A DNA stretch of 64,000 bases from Pseudonocardia sp. MH-G8 (GCF_002262885.1 NZ_NKYF01000001.1:1302001-1366000), one strand, 5' to 3'; positions 17,890-27,865 are shown, counted from the first letter of the stretch. The notes: a model not told the origin generated them from the letters alone. Translations and numbers: made by a program.

Positions 17890-18543
17890 TCAGGGGGCCA
17901 GGCGGCGGATGCGCCAGGTGCGGTCGTGCGTGTCCAGCTCGAAGCGCAGCCGGTCGTGCATGCGGTTGCTGCGCCCCTGCCAGAACTCGACCTGCTCCGG
18001 CACGATCCGCCATCCACCCCAGTGCGGCGGCGCGGGCACCGGCTCCTCGGCGGAGAAGCGCCGGGTGGCGGTGGCGAGCGCGTCGTCGAGGACCCGGCGG
18101 TCGCGCACCTCCACCGACTGCGCGGACGCCCACGCCCCCAGTTGGGAGCCACGCGGCCGGCCTGCCCAGTACGCCGCGTTCTCGGCCGCCGTGACCAGCT
18201 CCACCGTGCCGCGCACGTGCACCTGCCGGTGCTGGGCGTACCAGGGGAAGGTGGCCGACGCGTAGCGCGTGGCCCGCAGCTGGTGGCTCTTCGCCGAGGT
18301 GTAGTTCGTGTAGAACACGACGCCGCGGGCGTCGAGCCCCTTGCACAGCACCGTGCGCGAAGTCGGACGACCGTCCTCGCCGGCCGTGGCGAGCACCATC
18401 GCGTTGGCTTCGGCGACGCCGTCGGTGACGGCCTCGTCCAGCCACAGCGCGAGCTGCTCGTGCCACGTCGGGGCGAGGTCGCCCACGTCGAGCTCATCGG
18501 TCCGCACGTAGTCCACTCGCATCGTCGCCAGCTGCTCTGCCAT
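17890..18543 (-). CDS. pdxH: Pyridoxamine 5'-phosphate oxidase
   Basis: A 217-residue FMN enzyme that oxidises pyridoxine or pyridoxamine 5'-phosphate to pyridoxal 5'-phosphate. Diagnostic stretches are RTVLCKGLDARGVVFYTNY and SAKSHQL (FMN phosphate binding), SQLGAWASAQS in the middle, and the C-terminal signature VEFWQGRSNRMHDR ending in WRIRRLAP. Length is standard. It is divergent from citA with about 210 bases between them. The product is the cofactor of SerC, encoded 16 kb away. Confidence 0.93.
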   Translation of the reverse strand: MAEQLATMRVDYVRTDELDVGDLAPTWHEQLALWLDEAVTDGVAEANAMVLATAGEDGRPTSRTVLCKGLDARGVVFYTNYTSAKSHQLRATRYASATFPWYAQHRQVHVRGTVELVTAAENAAYWAGRPRGSQLGAWASAQSVEVRDRRVLDDALATATRRFSAEEPVPAPPHWGGWRIVPEQVEFWQGRSNRMHDRLRFELDTHDRTWRIRRLAP

Positions 18544-18757
18544 CGACGCCTCCCCCGGGTAGCCGGCCCACCACGCTATGTGCTATCCGCCCCGATCGAC
18601 ACCCCCGGTGACCGATGCCACCCGGTCGTCCCGTTGCACGCCGATCGGAGCGGGTGCAAGGTGCAGCCAACCACGCCCGCCGATCACGGGGTGGTCTTCT
18701 GCTGCACGGGGCCATCACTGTGGCCACGACGGCATGGTCCACGACGAGGAGGACGCG

Positions 18758-19921
18758 GTGACCACTGCGCCGGCCGCACCCGGAGCCGACCGGAACGAGA
18801 GCGCACCGCCCCCGCCGCCCCCCGGGTTCACGCCGGGGCTGGAGGGGCACGTCGCCTTCCGGACGCAGATCGCCGAGCCCGACAAGGACGGCGGTTCGCT
18901 GCGCTACCGGGGCGTCGACATCGAGGACCTCGTCGGCCAGGTGACCTTCGGCAACGTCTGGGCGCTCCTGGTCGACGGCCGGTTCGGGCCGGGGCTGCCG
19001 CCCGCCGAGCCGTTCCCCATCCCGGTGCACACCGGCGACGTCCGGGTGGACGTGCAGGCCGCGCTCGCGATGCTCGCCCCGTACTGGGGCTACCGCCCGC
19101 TGCTCGACATCGGCGACGAGGAGGCCCGCGACCAGCTCGCCCGCGCCTCGGTCATGGCGCTGTCCTACGTCGCGCAGTCCGCGCGCGGGATCGGCGTGCC
19201 CGCGGTGCCGCAGGCGCGCATCGACGAGTGCTCCACGATCACCGAGCGGTTCATGACCCGCTGGCGCGGTGATCCCGACCCGGCGCACATCCGGGCCGTG
19301 GACGCGTACTGGGTCTCCGCCGCCGAGCACGGCCTGAACGCCTCCACGTTCACCGCGCGCGTCATCGCCTCGACCGGCGCCGACGTGGCCGCCTCGCTGT
19401 CCGGGGCGATCGGCGCGATGTCCGGCCCCCTGCACGGCGGCGCGCCGGCCCGGGTGCTGCCGATGATCGAGGAGGTCGAGCGCACCGGCGACCCCGAGGG
19501 CCTGGTGAAGGGCATCCTCGACCGCAGGGAGCGGATGATGGGCTTCGGGCACCGGGTCTACCGGGCCGAGGACCCGCGCGCCCGCGTGCTGCGCCGCACC
19601 TGCCGGGAGCTCAAGGCCTCGCGCTACGAGGCGGCCGCGGCGCTCGAGCAGGCCGCCCTGTCCGAGCTGCGCACCCGCCGCCCCGACCACCCGATCGAGA
19701 CGAACGTCGAGTTCTGGGCCGCCGTGATCCTGGACTTCGCCGAAGTGCCGCCGCACATGATGCCCGCGATGTTCACCAGCGCCCGGACCGCCGGCTGGTC
19801 CGCGCACGTCATGGAGCAGAAGCACGAGGGCAAGCTGGTGCGCCCGAGCGCGCAGTACATCGGCCCCGGCCCGAGAAGCCCGGAAGAGGTCGAGGGCTGG
19901 GCGGACATCCGCCACGCGTAA
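18758..19921 (+). CDS. citA: Citrate synthase 2 (CitA-type)
   Basis: A 387-residue shorter citrate synthase. GTG 18758 is chosen because GAGGAGG lies 6 bases upstream; ATG 18734 in the same frame lacks a ribosome site. The N terminus has a proline run, then GLEGHVAFRTQIAEPD. H226 (SGPLHGGAPAR) and H265 (MMGFGHRVYRAEDPRA) match the catalytic histidines. The third catalytic position is E318 (TNVEFWAAV) where GltA has aspartate. Activity with oxaloacetate, or as a methylcitrate synthase, cannot be decided. It sits in the conserved gltA-citA-serC neighbourhood. Confidence 0.88.
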   Translation: MTTAPAAPGADRNESAPPPPPPGFTPGLEGHVAFRTQIAEPDKDGGSLRYRGVDIEDLVGQVTFGNVWALLVDGRFGPGLPPAEPFPIPVHTGDVRVDVQAALAMLAPYWGYRPLLDIGDEEARDQLARASVMALSYVAQSARGIGVPAVPQARIDECSTITERFMTRWRGDPDPAHIRAVDAYWVSAAEHGLNASTFTARVIASTGADVAASLSGAIGAMSGPLHGGAPARVLPMIEEVERTGDPEGLVKGILDRRERMMGFGHRVYRAEDPRARVLRRTCRELKASRYEAAAALEQAALSELRTRRPDHPIETNVEFWAAVILDFAEVPPHMMPAMFTSARTAGWSAHVMEQKHEGKLVRPSAQYIGPGPRSPEEVEGWADIRHA

Positions 19922-19933
19922 CGAGCCACGCGC

Positions 19934-19982
19934 AACCAACGGCACTTTCGTCGCTTCCTAGCCGACGGAAGTGCCGTTGGTT
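19934..19982. repeat. Palindrome family B copy 2, overlapping an MFS 3' end
   Basis: The left arm ACGGCACTTTCGTCG pairs with the right arm CGACGGAAGTGCCGT across a short loop. It lies between the convergent citA and MFS genes. The right arm is part of the MFS gene and encodes its last seven residues, TNGTSVG, followed directly by the stop at 19958-19960. Confidence 0.75.
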
Positions 19983-21241
19983 CGGCCGCGGACCAGCAGG
20001 GAGAGCACGCCGGCCACCATGCACAGGCCGCCTCCCACGTACCAGGCCATGTCGTAGGCGCCGAGCTCGTCGCGGACGATGCCGGCTCCCAGCGCCATCG
20101 CCGCCGCACCCACCTGGTGCGAGGCGAACACCCACCCGAACACGACGGGCGCGGCCGCCCCGAACAGCTCCCGGCACAGCGCCATCGTGGGCGGGATCGT
20201 CGCCACCCAGTCGAGCCCGTAGAACACGATGAACGCCACCATGTTCGCCTGGATGTCCGGCCCGAACAGGGTGGGCAGCGCCAAGAGCGACAGGCCGCGC
20301 AGCACGTAGTAGACGAGCAGCAGGTACCGCGGGTCGATGCGGTCGGTGAGCCAGCCGGACGCGATGGTGCCGGCCACGTCGAAGATCCCGACCAGCGCCA
20401 GCAGGCCTGCGGCCACCGTCTGCGGCATCCCGTGGTCGTGCGCCGCCGGCACGAAGTGCGGCTGGATCAGGCCCATGGTGGTGGCGCCGCAGATCATCAT
20501 GCCTGCGGCCAGGTACCAGAAACCCTTCGCACGGGCCGCCGCGGCGAGCGTGCGCAGCGCCATGCGCGCCGCCCCGCTGCGCATCGGCTCGGCGTCGTCG
20601 GCCGCGGTGCCGCCGTAGGGCGTCACGCCCACGTCCCGCGGCCGGTCCCGCAGCAGCCACATCACGAACGGCGCGACGGCCAGCGCTGCCACCGCGACGG
20701 CCAGCGAGGCGGGCCGCCAGCCGTAGCCTTCGGCGAGCTGCGAGACGAGCGGGAGGAACACCAGCCCACCCGCCGCGCCGCCTGCGGTCAGGACGCCGGA
20801 GACCAGGCCGCGCCGGGCCACGAACCAGCGGCCCGTGACGGTGGCGACGAGCGCGAGCGCCATCGACCCGGTGCCGAGGCCGACGAGCACGCCCCAGCAC
20901 AGGATCAGCTGCCAGCTCTGCGTCATGAAGACCGTGAGACCGCTCCCGGCCGCCACGACGACCAGCGCGGCCGTCACGACCCGCCGGATGCCGAAGCGCT
21001 CCATCAGCGCGGCGGCGAACGGGGCGGTCAGGCCGTAGAGCGCCATGTTGACGGCCGCGGCGAGCGAGATCGTGGAGATCGACCAGCCGAACTCGTCGTG
21101 CAGCGGGTTCATCAGCACGCCGGGCACGGCCCGGAAGCCGGCGGCCCCGACGAGGGCCAAAAACGTCACGGCGGCGACCCACCACGCCGGGTGGATGCGC
21201 GGCACGCGCGCGGTGCGGAGCTCGGTCACGTCCGGCAGCAT
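19958..21241 (-). CDS. MFS transporter, oxalate/formate antiporter-like
   Basis: A 427-residue MFS carrier resembling the monocarboxylate/oxalate-formate branch. ATG 21241 is chosen over the much longer open frame upstream, which is arginine-rich non-coding sequence. Family-like stretches are GWSISTISLAAAVNMALYG in helix 1-2, TGRWFVARRGLVSGVLTAGG before helix 5, and GWLTDRIDPRYLL. It is divergent from the GlxA-type regulator with 59 bases between starts, so that regulator is the natural candidate to control it. The C terminus is encoded by a palindrome. Confidence 0.8.
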   Translation of the reverse strand: MLPDVTELRTARVPRIHPAWWVAAVTFLALVGAAGFRAVPGVLMNPLHDEFGWSISTISLAAAVNMALYGLTAPFAAALMERFGIRRVVTAALVVVAAGSGLTVFMTQSWQLILCWGVLVGLGTGSMALALVATVTGRWFVARRGLVSGVLTAGGAAGGLVFLPLVSQLAEGYGWRPASLAVAVAALAVAPFVMWLLRDRPRDVGVTPYGGTAADDAEPMRSGAARMALRTLAAAARAKGFWYLAAGMMICGATTMGLIQPHFVPAAHDHGMPQTVAAGLLALVGIFDVAGTIASGWLTDRIDPRYLLLVYYVLRGLSLLALPTLFGPDIQANMVAFIVFYGLDWVATIPPTMALCRELFGAAAPVVFGWVFASHQVGAAAMALGAGIVRDELGAYDMAWYVGGGLCMVAGVLSLLVRGRTNGTSVG

Positions 21242-21300
21242 CGCCGCACGGCGCGCCCGGCAACAGTGGCCCGAGGGCCAATACGTGAAAGAATCCGGCC

Positions 21301-22272
21301 ATGACCGGACTCCACGAGGTCGCCGTGCTCGCGCTGCCGGACGTGGTGGCGTTCGAGCTGGGGCTGCCCCACAAACTGATCGGCACGGCCGTCGACGACG
21401 CGGAACGTCCCCTCTACCGCGTGCGCGTCGCCACGCTGGACGGCGGCCCGGTGCGCACGTCGGCGGGCTACCAGGTGCTGCCCGAACACGACGCCTCGAT
21501 CCTGCGCACCGCCGACACCGTGATCGTCCCCGGCGTCCACAGCGGCTCGGCGAAGGAACGCGGGGTGCTGGAGCCCGAGCTCGCGGCCGCGCTGGACGGG
21601 CTGTCCGCGCGGATGGTCTCGATCTGCACGGGCGCGTTCGTGCTGGCCGCGGCCGGGTTGCTCGACGGGCGCCCGGCCACCACCCACTGGATGCACGCCG
21701 ACGCGTTCCGCGCGCTGTTCCCGCAGGTCGCACTGAACCCGGACGTGCTGTACGTCGACGACGGCGACGTGCTCACCTCGGCGGGCAACGCCGCGGGCAT
21801 CGACCTGTGCCTGCACGTCGTGCGCCGCGACCACGGCGCCGTCGTGGCCAACCGGGTGGCGCGGCGCAGCGTCGTGGCCCCGTGGCGCGAGGGCGGCCAG
21901 TCGCAGTTCATGGAGCCCGCGCCGGACGCCGAGGGCCCCGGCACGGCGCCCACCCGCGCGTGGGCGCTGGAGCGCCTCCACGATCCGCTCACCCTCGCCG
22001 ACCTCGCGGCGCACGCCGCCATGAGCGTGCGGACGTTCACGCGCCGCTTCCGCGAGGAGACGGGGGTGAGCCCCGCCCGCTGGCTCACGACCCAACGCGT
22101 GGCCGCGGCACGGCGCCTGCTGGAGGGCACCGACCTTCCGGTCGAGCGCATCGCCGCCGAGTGCGGGTTCGGCACCACGGCCTCGCTGCGCCAGCACCTG
22201 CACGCCGCCATCGGCGTCGCGCCGCTCGCCTACCGGCGCACCTACCGCGGGGTGGAGCCGGTGGGCGTGTGA
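21301..22272 (+). CDS. GlxA-family AraC regulator (DJ-1/PfpI + AraC HTH)
   Basis: A 323-residue regulator. Residues 1-190 form a DJ-1/PfpI-like sensor domain with the nucleophile-elbow cysteine C109 (VSICTGAFVLAAAG). Residues 215-320 carry the double AraC helix-turn-helix: LTLADLAAHAAMSVRTFTRR, then ERIAAECGFGTTASLRQHL. GlxA-type proteins respond to small metabolites and often control adjacent transporters or catabolic genes. Here the divergent MFS gene is the likely target. The effector is unknown. Confidence 0.88.
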   Translation: MTGLHEVAVLALPDVVAFELGLPHKLIGTAVDDAERPLYRVRVATLDGGPVRTSAGYQVLPEHDASILRTADTVIVPGVHSGSAKERGVLEPELAAALDGLSARMVSICTGAFVLAAAGLLDGRPATTHWMHADAFRALFPQVALNPDVLYVDDGDVLTSAGNAAGIDLCLHVVRRDHGAVVANRVARRSVVAPWREGGQSQFMEPAPDAEGPGTAPTRAWALERLHDPLTLADLAAHAAMSVRTFTRRFREETGVSPARWLTTQRVAAARRLLEGTDLPVERIAAECGFGTTASLRQHLHAAIGVAPLAYRRTYRGVEPVGV

Positions 22273-22285
22273 CCAGGGGTTCCCG

Positions 22286-23797
22286 CTAGAGGCCCACCCA
22301 GCGGGCCAGCTCGACGTCGAACCGCTCCCGGCGGATCCGCTGGTCGATGTAGAGCAACCCGGTGACGCCCGTGGCGAACGGCACGGCGAACGAGCTGGCC
22401 ACGACGACGCCGATCGCCGCCCGGACCATGGACCCGGTGTCCTCGGGGTCGAGGCTGAGACCGCCGAGCACCCCGATGACCACGATCATGGGCACGACCA
22501 CCAGAAGCGCGGTGAGCAGCAGGACGCCGAACGTCCTCCACCAGACGCCGTGGACGAGCCTGCGGGACCGCCCGATGGCCGCCACCACGCCGATCGGCTC
22601 CAGGACGTAGGCGGCGGGCGCCAGGACCCACAGCACGGACAGGTAGACGGCGACCAGGGTCGCGACCATGATCAGGACAACCGCCAGCAGGATGGCGTCA
22701 CCGGATCCGGTGGCCGCGACGACCGCCGCCGGGATCGCCACGACCACCACGACCGCGACGACCGCGACCCCGATGAGCAGGGTCAGCCCGATCAGGCCCG
22801 CTAGCCGGGGCGCCACGGCGCGCCACGCGGCGGCGACGTCGATCCGCTGCCCGAGCACGGCCCGGCTGAGCACCACGAACAGCAGGCCGGTGAGGAGCGC
22901 GCCGAGCACGACCGCGACCAGCGTGCTCCCGATCTGGCCCGCCGCCGCGAGCCAGCCGACCCGGCCCGTGGCCAGCGCGCTCGGATCCGGCTGCGGCAGG
23001 GTCAGGTCGACGACGAGCTGGACGACCTGGGTGACGAGCATGATCGCGGCACTCGCCCCGAGCGTGAGCAGCGGGTTCGCCCGGATGTAGCCGATCGCGG
23101 CGGACAGCACGTCGCCGACGGCGAGGGGACGGAGCGGCACGACCCCCGGCTGGGGCGCCGCGGGCCAGGAGCCAGGAGCGCCGTACCCCGGCTGGGCTCC
23201 GTACGGGGGCCGGCCGTAGGCGGACGGTCCGTGACCCGGCTGGTCGTAACCCGGTCCGTACGCAGACGGCCCGTACCCCGGTTGCCACGCGGCCTGCTCG
23301 TACCCGGGCGGTCCGTAACCCGGCTGGCCATAACCCGGCTGCCCGTAGCTCGGTTGGGCATAACCCGGCTGGCCAAAACCCGGCTGCCCGTAACCCGGCT
23401 GGCCATAACCCGGCTGGCCATAACCCGGATGCCCGGGATCCGGCTGCCCGACGGGCGTCGGGTACTCGCCCGGCCCGTACCCATCCGGCCCGCCCGGGAC
23501 CGGGTCCGGTTGCGGGGTCTCCTGCGCGACGGTGGGCGGCTCACCGGACTCCGGCCCGGGGTCGGACTCGGCCGCCGTCGCCCCGACGCTCGGCCCGGCC
23601 GACGGCGGCCCCTCGACTGCTGCGGTGCCGGCGTCCGCTCCGGCCGCCGGCGCCTCCGGCTCGGCACCGCCTGTACCTCCCCCGGACCCCGGCCGCTCCG
23701 GCGCGGCCTCCTCGCGGCCGCTCCCCGCCGGGTCGCGCGGTGCGTCCTCGCGCGGGGTGCTGTCGGCCGGTTCCGGTCGCTCCTGCTCGTTCGACAC
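22286..23797 (-). CDS. Polytopic membrane protein with PGYGQ-repeat N terminus
   Basis: A 503-residue protein in three parts. Residues 1-105 are acidic and disordered. About 105-220 is a tyrosine/glycine/proline/glutamine tandem array of PGYGQ-type units, visible as 15-base repeats around 23220-23440. From about 220 on is a hydrophobic domain with six or so helices beginning [20 protein letters not shown], resembling the glycerophosphoryl-diester-phosphodiesterase-associated membrane domain. The function of this architecture is unknown. The repeat array is a likely site of length variation. It is convergent with the GlxA-type gene. Confidence 0.75.
   Translation of the reverse strand: MSNEQERPEPADSTPREDAPRDPAGSGREEAAPERPGSGGGTGGAEPEAPAAGADAGTAAVEGPPSAGPSVGATAAESDPGPESGEPPTVAQETPQPDPVPGGPDGYGPGEYPTPVGQPDPGHPGYGQPGYGQPGYGQPGFGQPGYAQPSYGQPGYGQPGYGPPGYEQAAWQPGYGPSAYGPGYDQPGHGPSAYGRPPYGAQPGYGAPGSWPAAPQPGVVPLRPLAVGDVLSAAIGYIRANPLLTLGASAAIMLVTQVVQLVVDLTLPQPDPSALATGRVGWLAAAGQIGSTLVAVVLGALLTGLLFVVLSRAVLGQRIDVAAAWRAVAPRLAGLIGLTLLIGVAVVAVVVVVAIPAAVVAATGSGDAILLAVVLIMVATLVAVYLSVLWVLAPAAYVLEPIGVVAAIGRSRRLVHGVWWRTFGVLLLTALLVVVPMIVVIGVLGGLSLDPEDTGSMVRAAIGVVVASSFAVPFATGVTGLLYIDQRIRRERFDVELARWVGL
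23220..23440 (-). repeat. In-frame tandem repeat encoding PGYGQ units
   Basis: About 15-base units of the type TAACCCGGCTGGCCA recur many times on the plus strand and encode PGYGQ on the minus strand. Unit number could vary by slippage without shifting frame. Confidence 0.8.
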
Positions 23798-23902
23798 GTA
23801 GGCCCCCTGAGATCAACGTCCTCCGCATCGTGTCAGCGATCGCCCGCCCGCGTGGGCACACCCCGCAGAACGATGCCGAAGCCCGCCCGCCGGTCGGGTG
23901 AC

Positions 23903-26900
23903 CTACCGCGTCGAGGCCGGCTCCAGCAGTACGCCGACGCTGCCCATGCGGGGCATGTCGACCGCCACGACGCCCGCGTCGACCGTCAGCGCCTCGCCGC
24001 GGTCGCCGAGGTAGGTCGCGGTCCACGCCCCGGCCACCGGCACCCGCACGCGGGCGCGCAGCGCCACTGGCTCCTCGGCGTAGGACTGCAGGCGCAGCAG
24101 CACACCGCCGTCCGCGGCCGAGACCGACACCAGCCGGACCCGGTCGTCGTCGAGCTCGAGCAGCGAGCGCTCCGGTACCGCCTCGGCGGCGGGACCGGTG
24201 GCGAGCACGCCGTGCACCGGCAGGGTCAGTTCCGCGGCCGTCCGGATGCCGAGCCCCGACGGGGACAGCTGCTCCCCGGCCCGTCGCACGCCCACCGCGT
24301 AGCGCACGGACGCGGTGAAGCCCTGCTGGGAGGGGAAGTTGGTGTCCCAGACGTTGTTGTGCACCCAGGAGTAGATCGTCGCGGGTTCCCGCGGGGTCGT
24401 GGAGTCGGGGAACGGCGCGTAGGGCAGCGCGATCGTCTCCGGATGCACGAGCGGGGCCTCGTCGGTGGCCCAGGCCACGGCGTGGTCCCCGTCGGCCACG
24501 CTCGCCCAGTTCCGGATCGCCCGCATGTGCTGCGGTGCACCGGGCACGTGCTCCAGCCCGTCCCCGGTGAGCGCGCCGGTGATCTCGTACCGGACGACCG
24601 GGTCGTCGGCCGCGAAGGGGAACGCGAAGAAGGCGCTCTCCTTGGTCATCGTGGCGGGCTTGGAGATCCGGTTCTCGATGTCCAGGCGCGCCTGGTCGCG
24701 GCCCAGCCGCAGCGTGGTGCGGGCCCAGCGCACGCCGTCGGCGGCGAACTCGAAGGTGAGCCGCTGCTCCACCCCGGTGTCCACGCGCTCGAGGAACGCG
24801 GCGGGCCGGGCGAGCGTGCGGCTGCCGAGCAGCTCCAGCTCCGGCGACACCGCCGTCTTGTTCGACTGGTGGTTGTAGCCACCGGCCGTGGTGTAGGTGT
24901 CGTAGACGTAGGCGTTGAAGCCGACCACGGCGTCGGTGTTCACCAGCTCGCGACCGGTGGCCAGCTCCACGATCGAGGCGATGCAGGCGCGGGAGAGGTC
25001 GACGCGCACGCGCAGGTGCTCGTTCTGGATCACGAGCGGGTCGGGGTGCTCGGCCGCGACCGGCCCTGAGGCCTGCGCTGTGGTCTCCGCCTCCCCCTCC
25101 GGGGTGACGACGTCGAGGCGCACGTGGCCCAGCGGCGGCAGATCCGGCACGTGCACGGTGACGATGCGCCCGGCGTCGCGGTGGTTCGGGTTCTGCTGGC
25201 CGGCCACGGTGATCGGCAGCGGCTTGCCGGTGCGCCCGTCGCGGACCTCGATCGTCCGGTCGAGCGGCACGCGGCTCTCGCGGACGAACAGCCGCACGGT
25301 CGCGGTGCGGGCCAGCGCGGTCGTGTTGGTGGCGTAGTAGGTGACGACCGCGTCGCCGCTCTCCGGGAGGACCTCGCCGAGCCGGGCCGACGCGTGGTCG
25401 GTGAACGTCGCGGCGTCGTCCTGCGCGTTCACGCCGTGGGCGTACTTCCAGTGCCACTGCTGCTCACCGGAGTGCATCCCCTCGTCGCCGTCGGTCCACG
25501 GGTTGGACGCGCCCCAGGTGTGCTCGTTGAACAGCGAGATCGAGCGGTAGACCCGATCGGAGTGCTCGGCCTCGTCGGCCAGCGCCTCGCCGCCGAGCAG
25601 GGCCGACATGCCGCTCATCGTCTGCGCCCCGGTGACGGCGGCCTGCGCCTTGCGGGTCATCGCGAGCGGACGCGCGCCGGACCCGACGCCTTCCACCCAC
25701 CAGTCGCCCCAGTCGCCCTCGAACTCCTGGATCTGCCCGTCGAGACGTTCCTCGGCGTCGCGGAAGAAGTCCTCGTTGCGCGACAGGCGCAGCCGCGGGT
25801 AGAGCCAGTTCTCGTTCCAGCGGGCCACGGTGTCGGCCATGATCATCCGCGGCGGCGCGTTGTCGCCGAACATGCCCTGCACGCGCAGGTGCAGCACGTC
25901 CCACGGGTAGGGCTCGCGGTCGTGCACGGCGTCGCCGTGCCAGCCGAACATCCCCGGCGGGAACGGGTACGGCTTGGTGGCCAGCGCCGTGAGGTAGGCC
26001 GGCAGCATCCCGTCCACCTCCTCGTAGGAGGTGTCGAAGCCGAGCACCGAGCCCTCCATGTAGGCGAGGCCGTGCGGGCTGTCGGTCATCCAGACCAGCA
26101 CCGAGTTGCCGGCGGGCGAGCGCCAGCGGAACAGCCGCGGCAGCTTCTGGCCCCCGTTGAGGTGCGGCACCGACCGGCCGGCCCAGTTGTGCGCCACCGA
26201 CAGGTAGCGCACGCCGAGCTGGGCGAGCGCGTCCGGCAGGCCCGCGACGGTGCCGGGCACGTCGGTCTGCATCGCGGAGGTGAACTCCACGCCGTAGGTG
26301 TCGCGGACCCACCGCGCGAGGCGCAGCAGCTCGTGCAGCTCGTCGGTGGAGCAGGTGTCGGTGTGCAGGTTGTAGGGCAGCGCGGTGAGCTCGATCTGCC
26401 CGTTGCGCACGTAGGAGACGAACTCCTCCACCCGCTCCGGCGAGCGCGCCGCCACCCACTGCTCGAACGACCACAGCGACTCGACGGCCCAGCGGAACTT
26501 CGCCTGGTCGGGACGGTCGGCCGTCGCGCGGACGAGGTCGAGGCAGGAGTCGAGGAACCCGACGTGCTCGGCGAGCACCGTGCCCTGCGGGTCGGTGTAG
26601 CCGATGTCGAGGTGGCTGTGGTGGACGAGGTGGATCGTCCACTCCCGCACCGGCGCCACGGCCACCTCGACCGTGCCGTCGGCGTCCAGCGACGGGATCG
26701 CGAGCCGCAGCGTGGTGGGCCCGTCGACCGCGGGCACGAGGAGCCGCAGCGACCCCGCCGGGCCGGCCACCTCCTCGGCCGGGACCGCGGATCCGCCCTC
26801 CGTGAACAGCTGCACGTCGGCGGCCCGCAACTCGCCGAGCCCGTCCACCTCGATCCGCACGGCCTGCTGCCGCCCGCCCCCGGGAGCGGCGCGCAACAGC

Positions 26901-27028
26901 TGCTCGGCGACGATGCGGACGGGGCGGCCGCCGAGGCTGCCCCGGCCCGCGGTGGCGAAGTCGACCATCCCGGCCTTCGCCTTGTCGGCGGACCAGGGGG
27001 TGGCGGCGATGAGTGCCTTGGTCGTCAT
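23903..27028 (-). CDS. Alpha-mannosidase, glycoside hydrolase family 38
   Basis: A 1041-residue GH38 enzyme that removes alpha-linked mannose from glycans. A 130-residue N-terminal domain precedes the catalytic domain. Zinc ligands are expected at H139 and D141 (HHSHLDIGYTD), the nucleophile at D256 (SAMQTDVPGT), and a further histidine in MFGWHGDAVHD. The beta-rich C-terminal half matches GH38 C-terminal domains. There is no signal peptide, so it should act in the cytosol on imported oligosaccharides. It is last in an operon after an ABC importer. ATG 27028 has only a weak ribosome site. Confidence 0.9.
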   Translation of the reverse strand: MTTKALIAATPWSADKAKAGMVDFATAGRGSLGGRPVRIVAEQLLRAAPGGGRQQAVRIEVDGLGELRAADVQLFTEGGSAVPAEEVAGPAGSLRLLVPAVDGPTTLRLAIPSLDADGTVEVAVAPVREWTIHLVHHSHLDIGYTDPQGTVLAEHVGFLDSCLDLVRATADRPDQAKFRWAVESLWSFEQWVAARSPERVEEFVSYVRNGQIELTALPYNLHTDTCSTDELHELLRLARWVRDTYGVEFTSAMQTDVPGTVAGLPDALAQLGVRYLSVAHNWAGRSVPHLNGGQKLPRLFRWRSPAGNSVLVWMTDSPHGLAYMEGSVLGFDTSYEEVDGMLPAYLTALATKPYPFPPGMFGWHGDAVHDREPYPWDVLHLRVQGMFGDNAPPRMIMADTVARWNENWLYPRLRLSRNEDFFRDAEERLDGQIQEFEGDWGDWWVEGVGSGARPLAMTRKAQAAVTGAQTMSGMSALLGGEALADEAEHSDRVYRSISLFNEHTWGASNPWTDGDEGMHSGEQQWHWKYAHGVNAQDDAATFTDHASARLGEVLPESGDAVVTYYATNTTALARTATVRLFVRESRVPLDRTIEVRDGRTGKPLPITVAGQQNPNHRDAGRIVTVHVPDLPPLGHVRLDVVTPEGEAETTAQASGPVAAEHPDPLVIQNEHLRVRVDLSRACIASIVELATGRELVNTDAVVGFNAYVYDTYTTAGGYNHQSNKTAVSPELELLGSRTLARPAAFLERVDTGVEQRLTFEFAADGVRWARTTLRLGRDQARLDIENRISKPATMTKESAFFAFPFAADDPVVRYEITGALTGDGLEHVPGAPQHMRAIRNWASVADGDHAVAWATDEAPLVHPETIALPYAPFPDSTTPREPATIYSWVHNNVWDTNFPSQQGFTASVRYAVGVRRAGEQLSPSGLGIRTAAELTLPVHGVLATGPAAEAVPERSLLELDDDRVRLVSVSAADGGVLLRLQSYAEEPVALRARVRVPVAGAWTATYLGDRGEALTVDAGVVAVDMPRMGSVGVLLEPASTR

Positions 27029-27045
27029 GGAGGAGGAAGAACCCT

Positions 27046-27855
27046 TCAGGAGGTGAGCTTGAGACTGCGGGTGAAGAAGCGCTGGAAGGCGAAGAACAAG
27101 ACGATGGTCGGCAGCGACGCCACGAGCGCGCCCGCGAGCACGACCGGCGGCCCGACGTTCGAGTAGTTGCTGCTGAGGTCCGCGAGCGCCGCCATGGCCG
27201 GCCGGACGTTCGGGCTGGTCCCGAGCGTGATCCCGAACAGCAGGTCGTTCCAGATCCAGGTGAACTGGAACAGGAACGCGGCCACCATCGCGCTGCGCAC
27301 CAGCGGCAGGTGGATCGACAGGAACATCCGCAACCAGCTCGCGCCGTCCAGCGCCGCCGCCTCGCGCATCTCGCTCGGCACGGTCGTCATGTAGTTGCGC
27401 ACGACGAAGAACGCGAACGGCACCGCGAGCGCCGCGTAGATCAGCAGCATCCCGTACTGCGTGTCGTACAGCGATGTGACCGCGTACCCGTTGAACAGCG
27501 GCGCGAGGAACATCTGCAGCGGCAGGATCGTGCCCACGTAGATCGCCCAGAACCACAGCGCGGGCCGCTTGACCGGCATGATCACCACCGCGAACGACGC
27601 CAGCGCCGCGACCACCACCGCGATCAGCCCGCCGAGGGCGGCGTAGACGGCGCTGTTGAGCATCCCGGAGCCGACGTTGGCCATGGAGAAGGCCGTGCCG
27701 ACGTTGTCGAGGAACGCCCACGAGACGGGCCACCACGCGGGTGTTCCATCGTAGTCCGCCACCGCGGTGAAGGAGTTGACCACCAGCAGCCAGCTGGGCA
27801 CCAGCCACAGCAGTGCGGTGACCACGAGCACGACACCTTTGACCGTACGTCCCAT
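27046..27855 (-). CDS. Carbohydrate ABC permease, MalG-type
   Basis: A 269-residue inner-membrane permease of the carbohydrate uptake-1 group. The EAA loop reads EMREAAALDGASWLRMFLSI, which docks the ATPase. Six hydrophobic helices are visible. ATG 27855 has GAGGAG eight bases upstream; a GTG directly before it (27858) is less well placed. It starts 10 bases after the stop of the MalF-type partner. No ATPase gene is in this locus, so a shared MsiK/MalK-type ATPase encoded elsewhere is expected, as is common in actinomycetes. Confidence 0.9.
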   Translation of the reverse strand: MGRTVKGVVLVVTALLWLVPSWLLVVNSFTAVADYDGTPAWWPVSWAFLDNVGTAFSMANVGSGMLNSAVYAALGGLIAVVVAALASFAVVIMPVKRPALWFWAIYVGTILPLQMFLAPLFNGYAVTSLYDTQYGMLLIYAALAVPFAFFVVRNYMTTVPSEMREAAALDGASWLRMFLSIHLPLVRSAMVAAFLFQFTWIWNDLLFGITLGTSPNVRPAMAALADLSSNYSNVGPPVVLAGALVASLPTIVLFFAFQRFFTRSLKLTS

Positions 27856-27865
27856 CACCGGCTCC

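Noticed and set aside
27029..27808. Upstream extension of the mannosidase frame
   Set aside because: It is antisense-free but covers the MalG-type permease in another frame; the GH38 start at 27028 matches the family.
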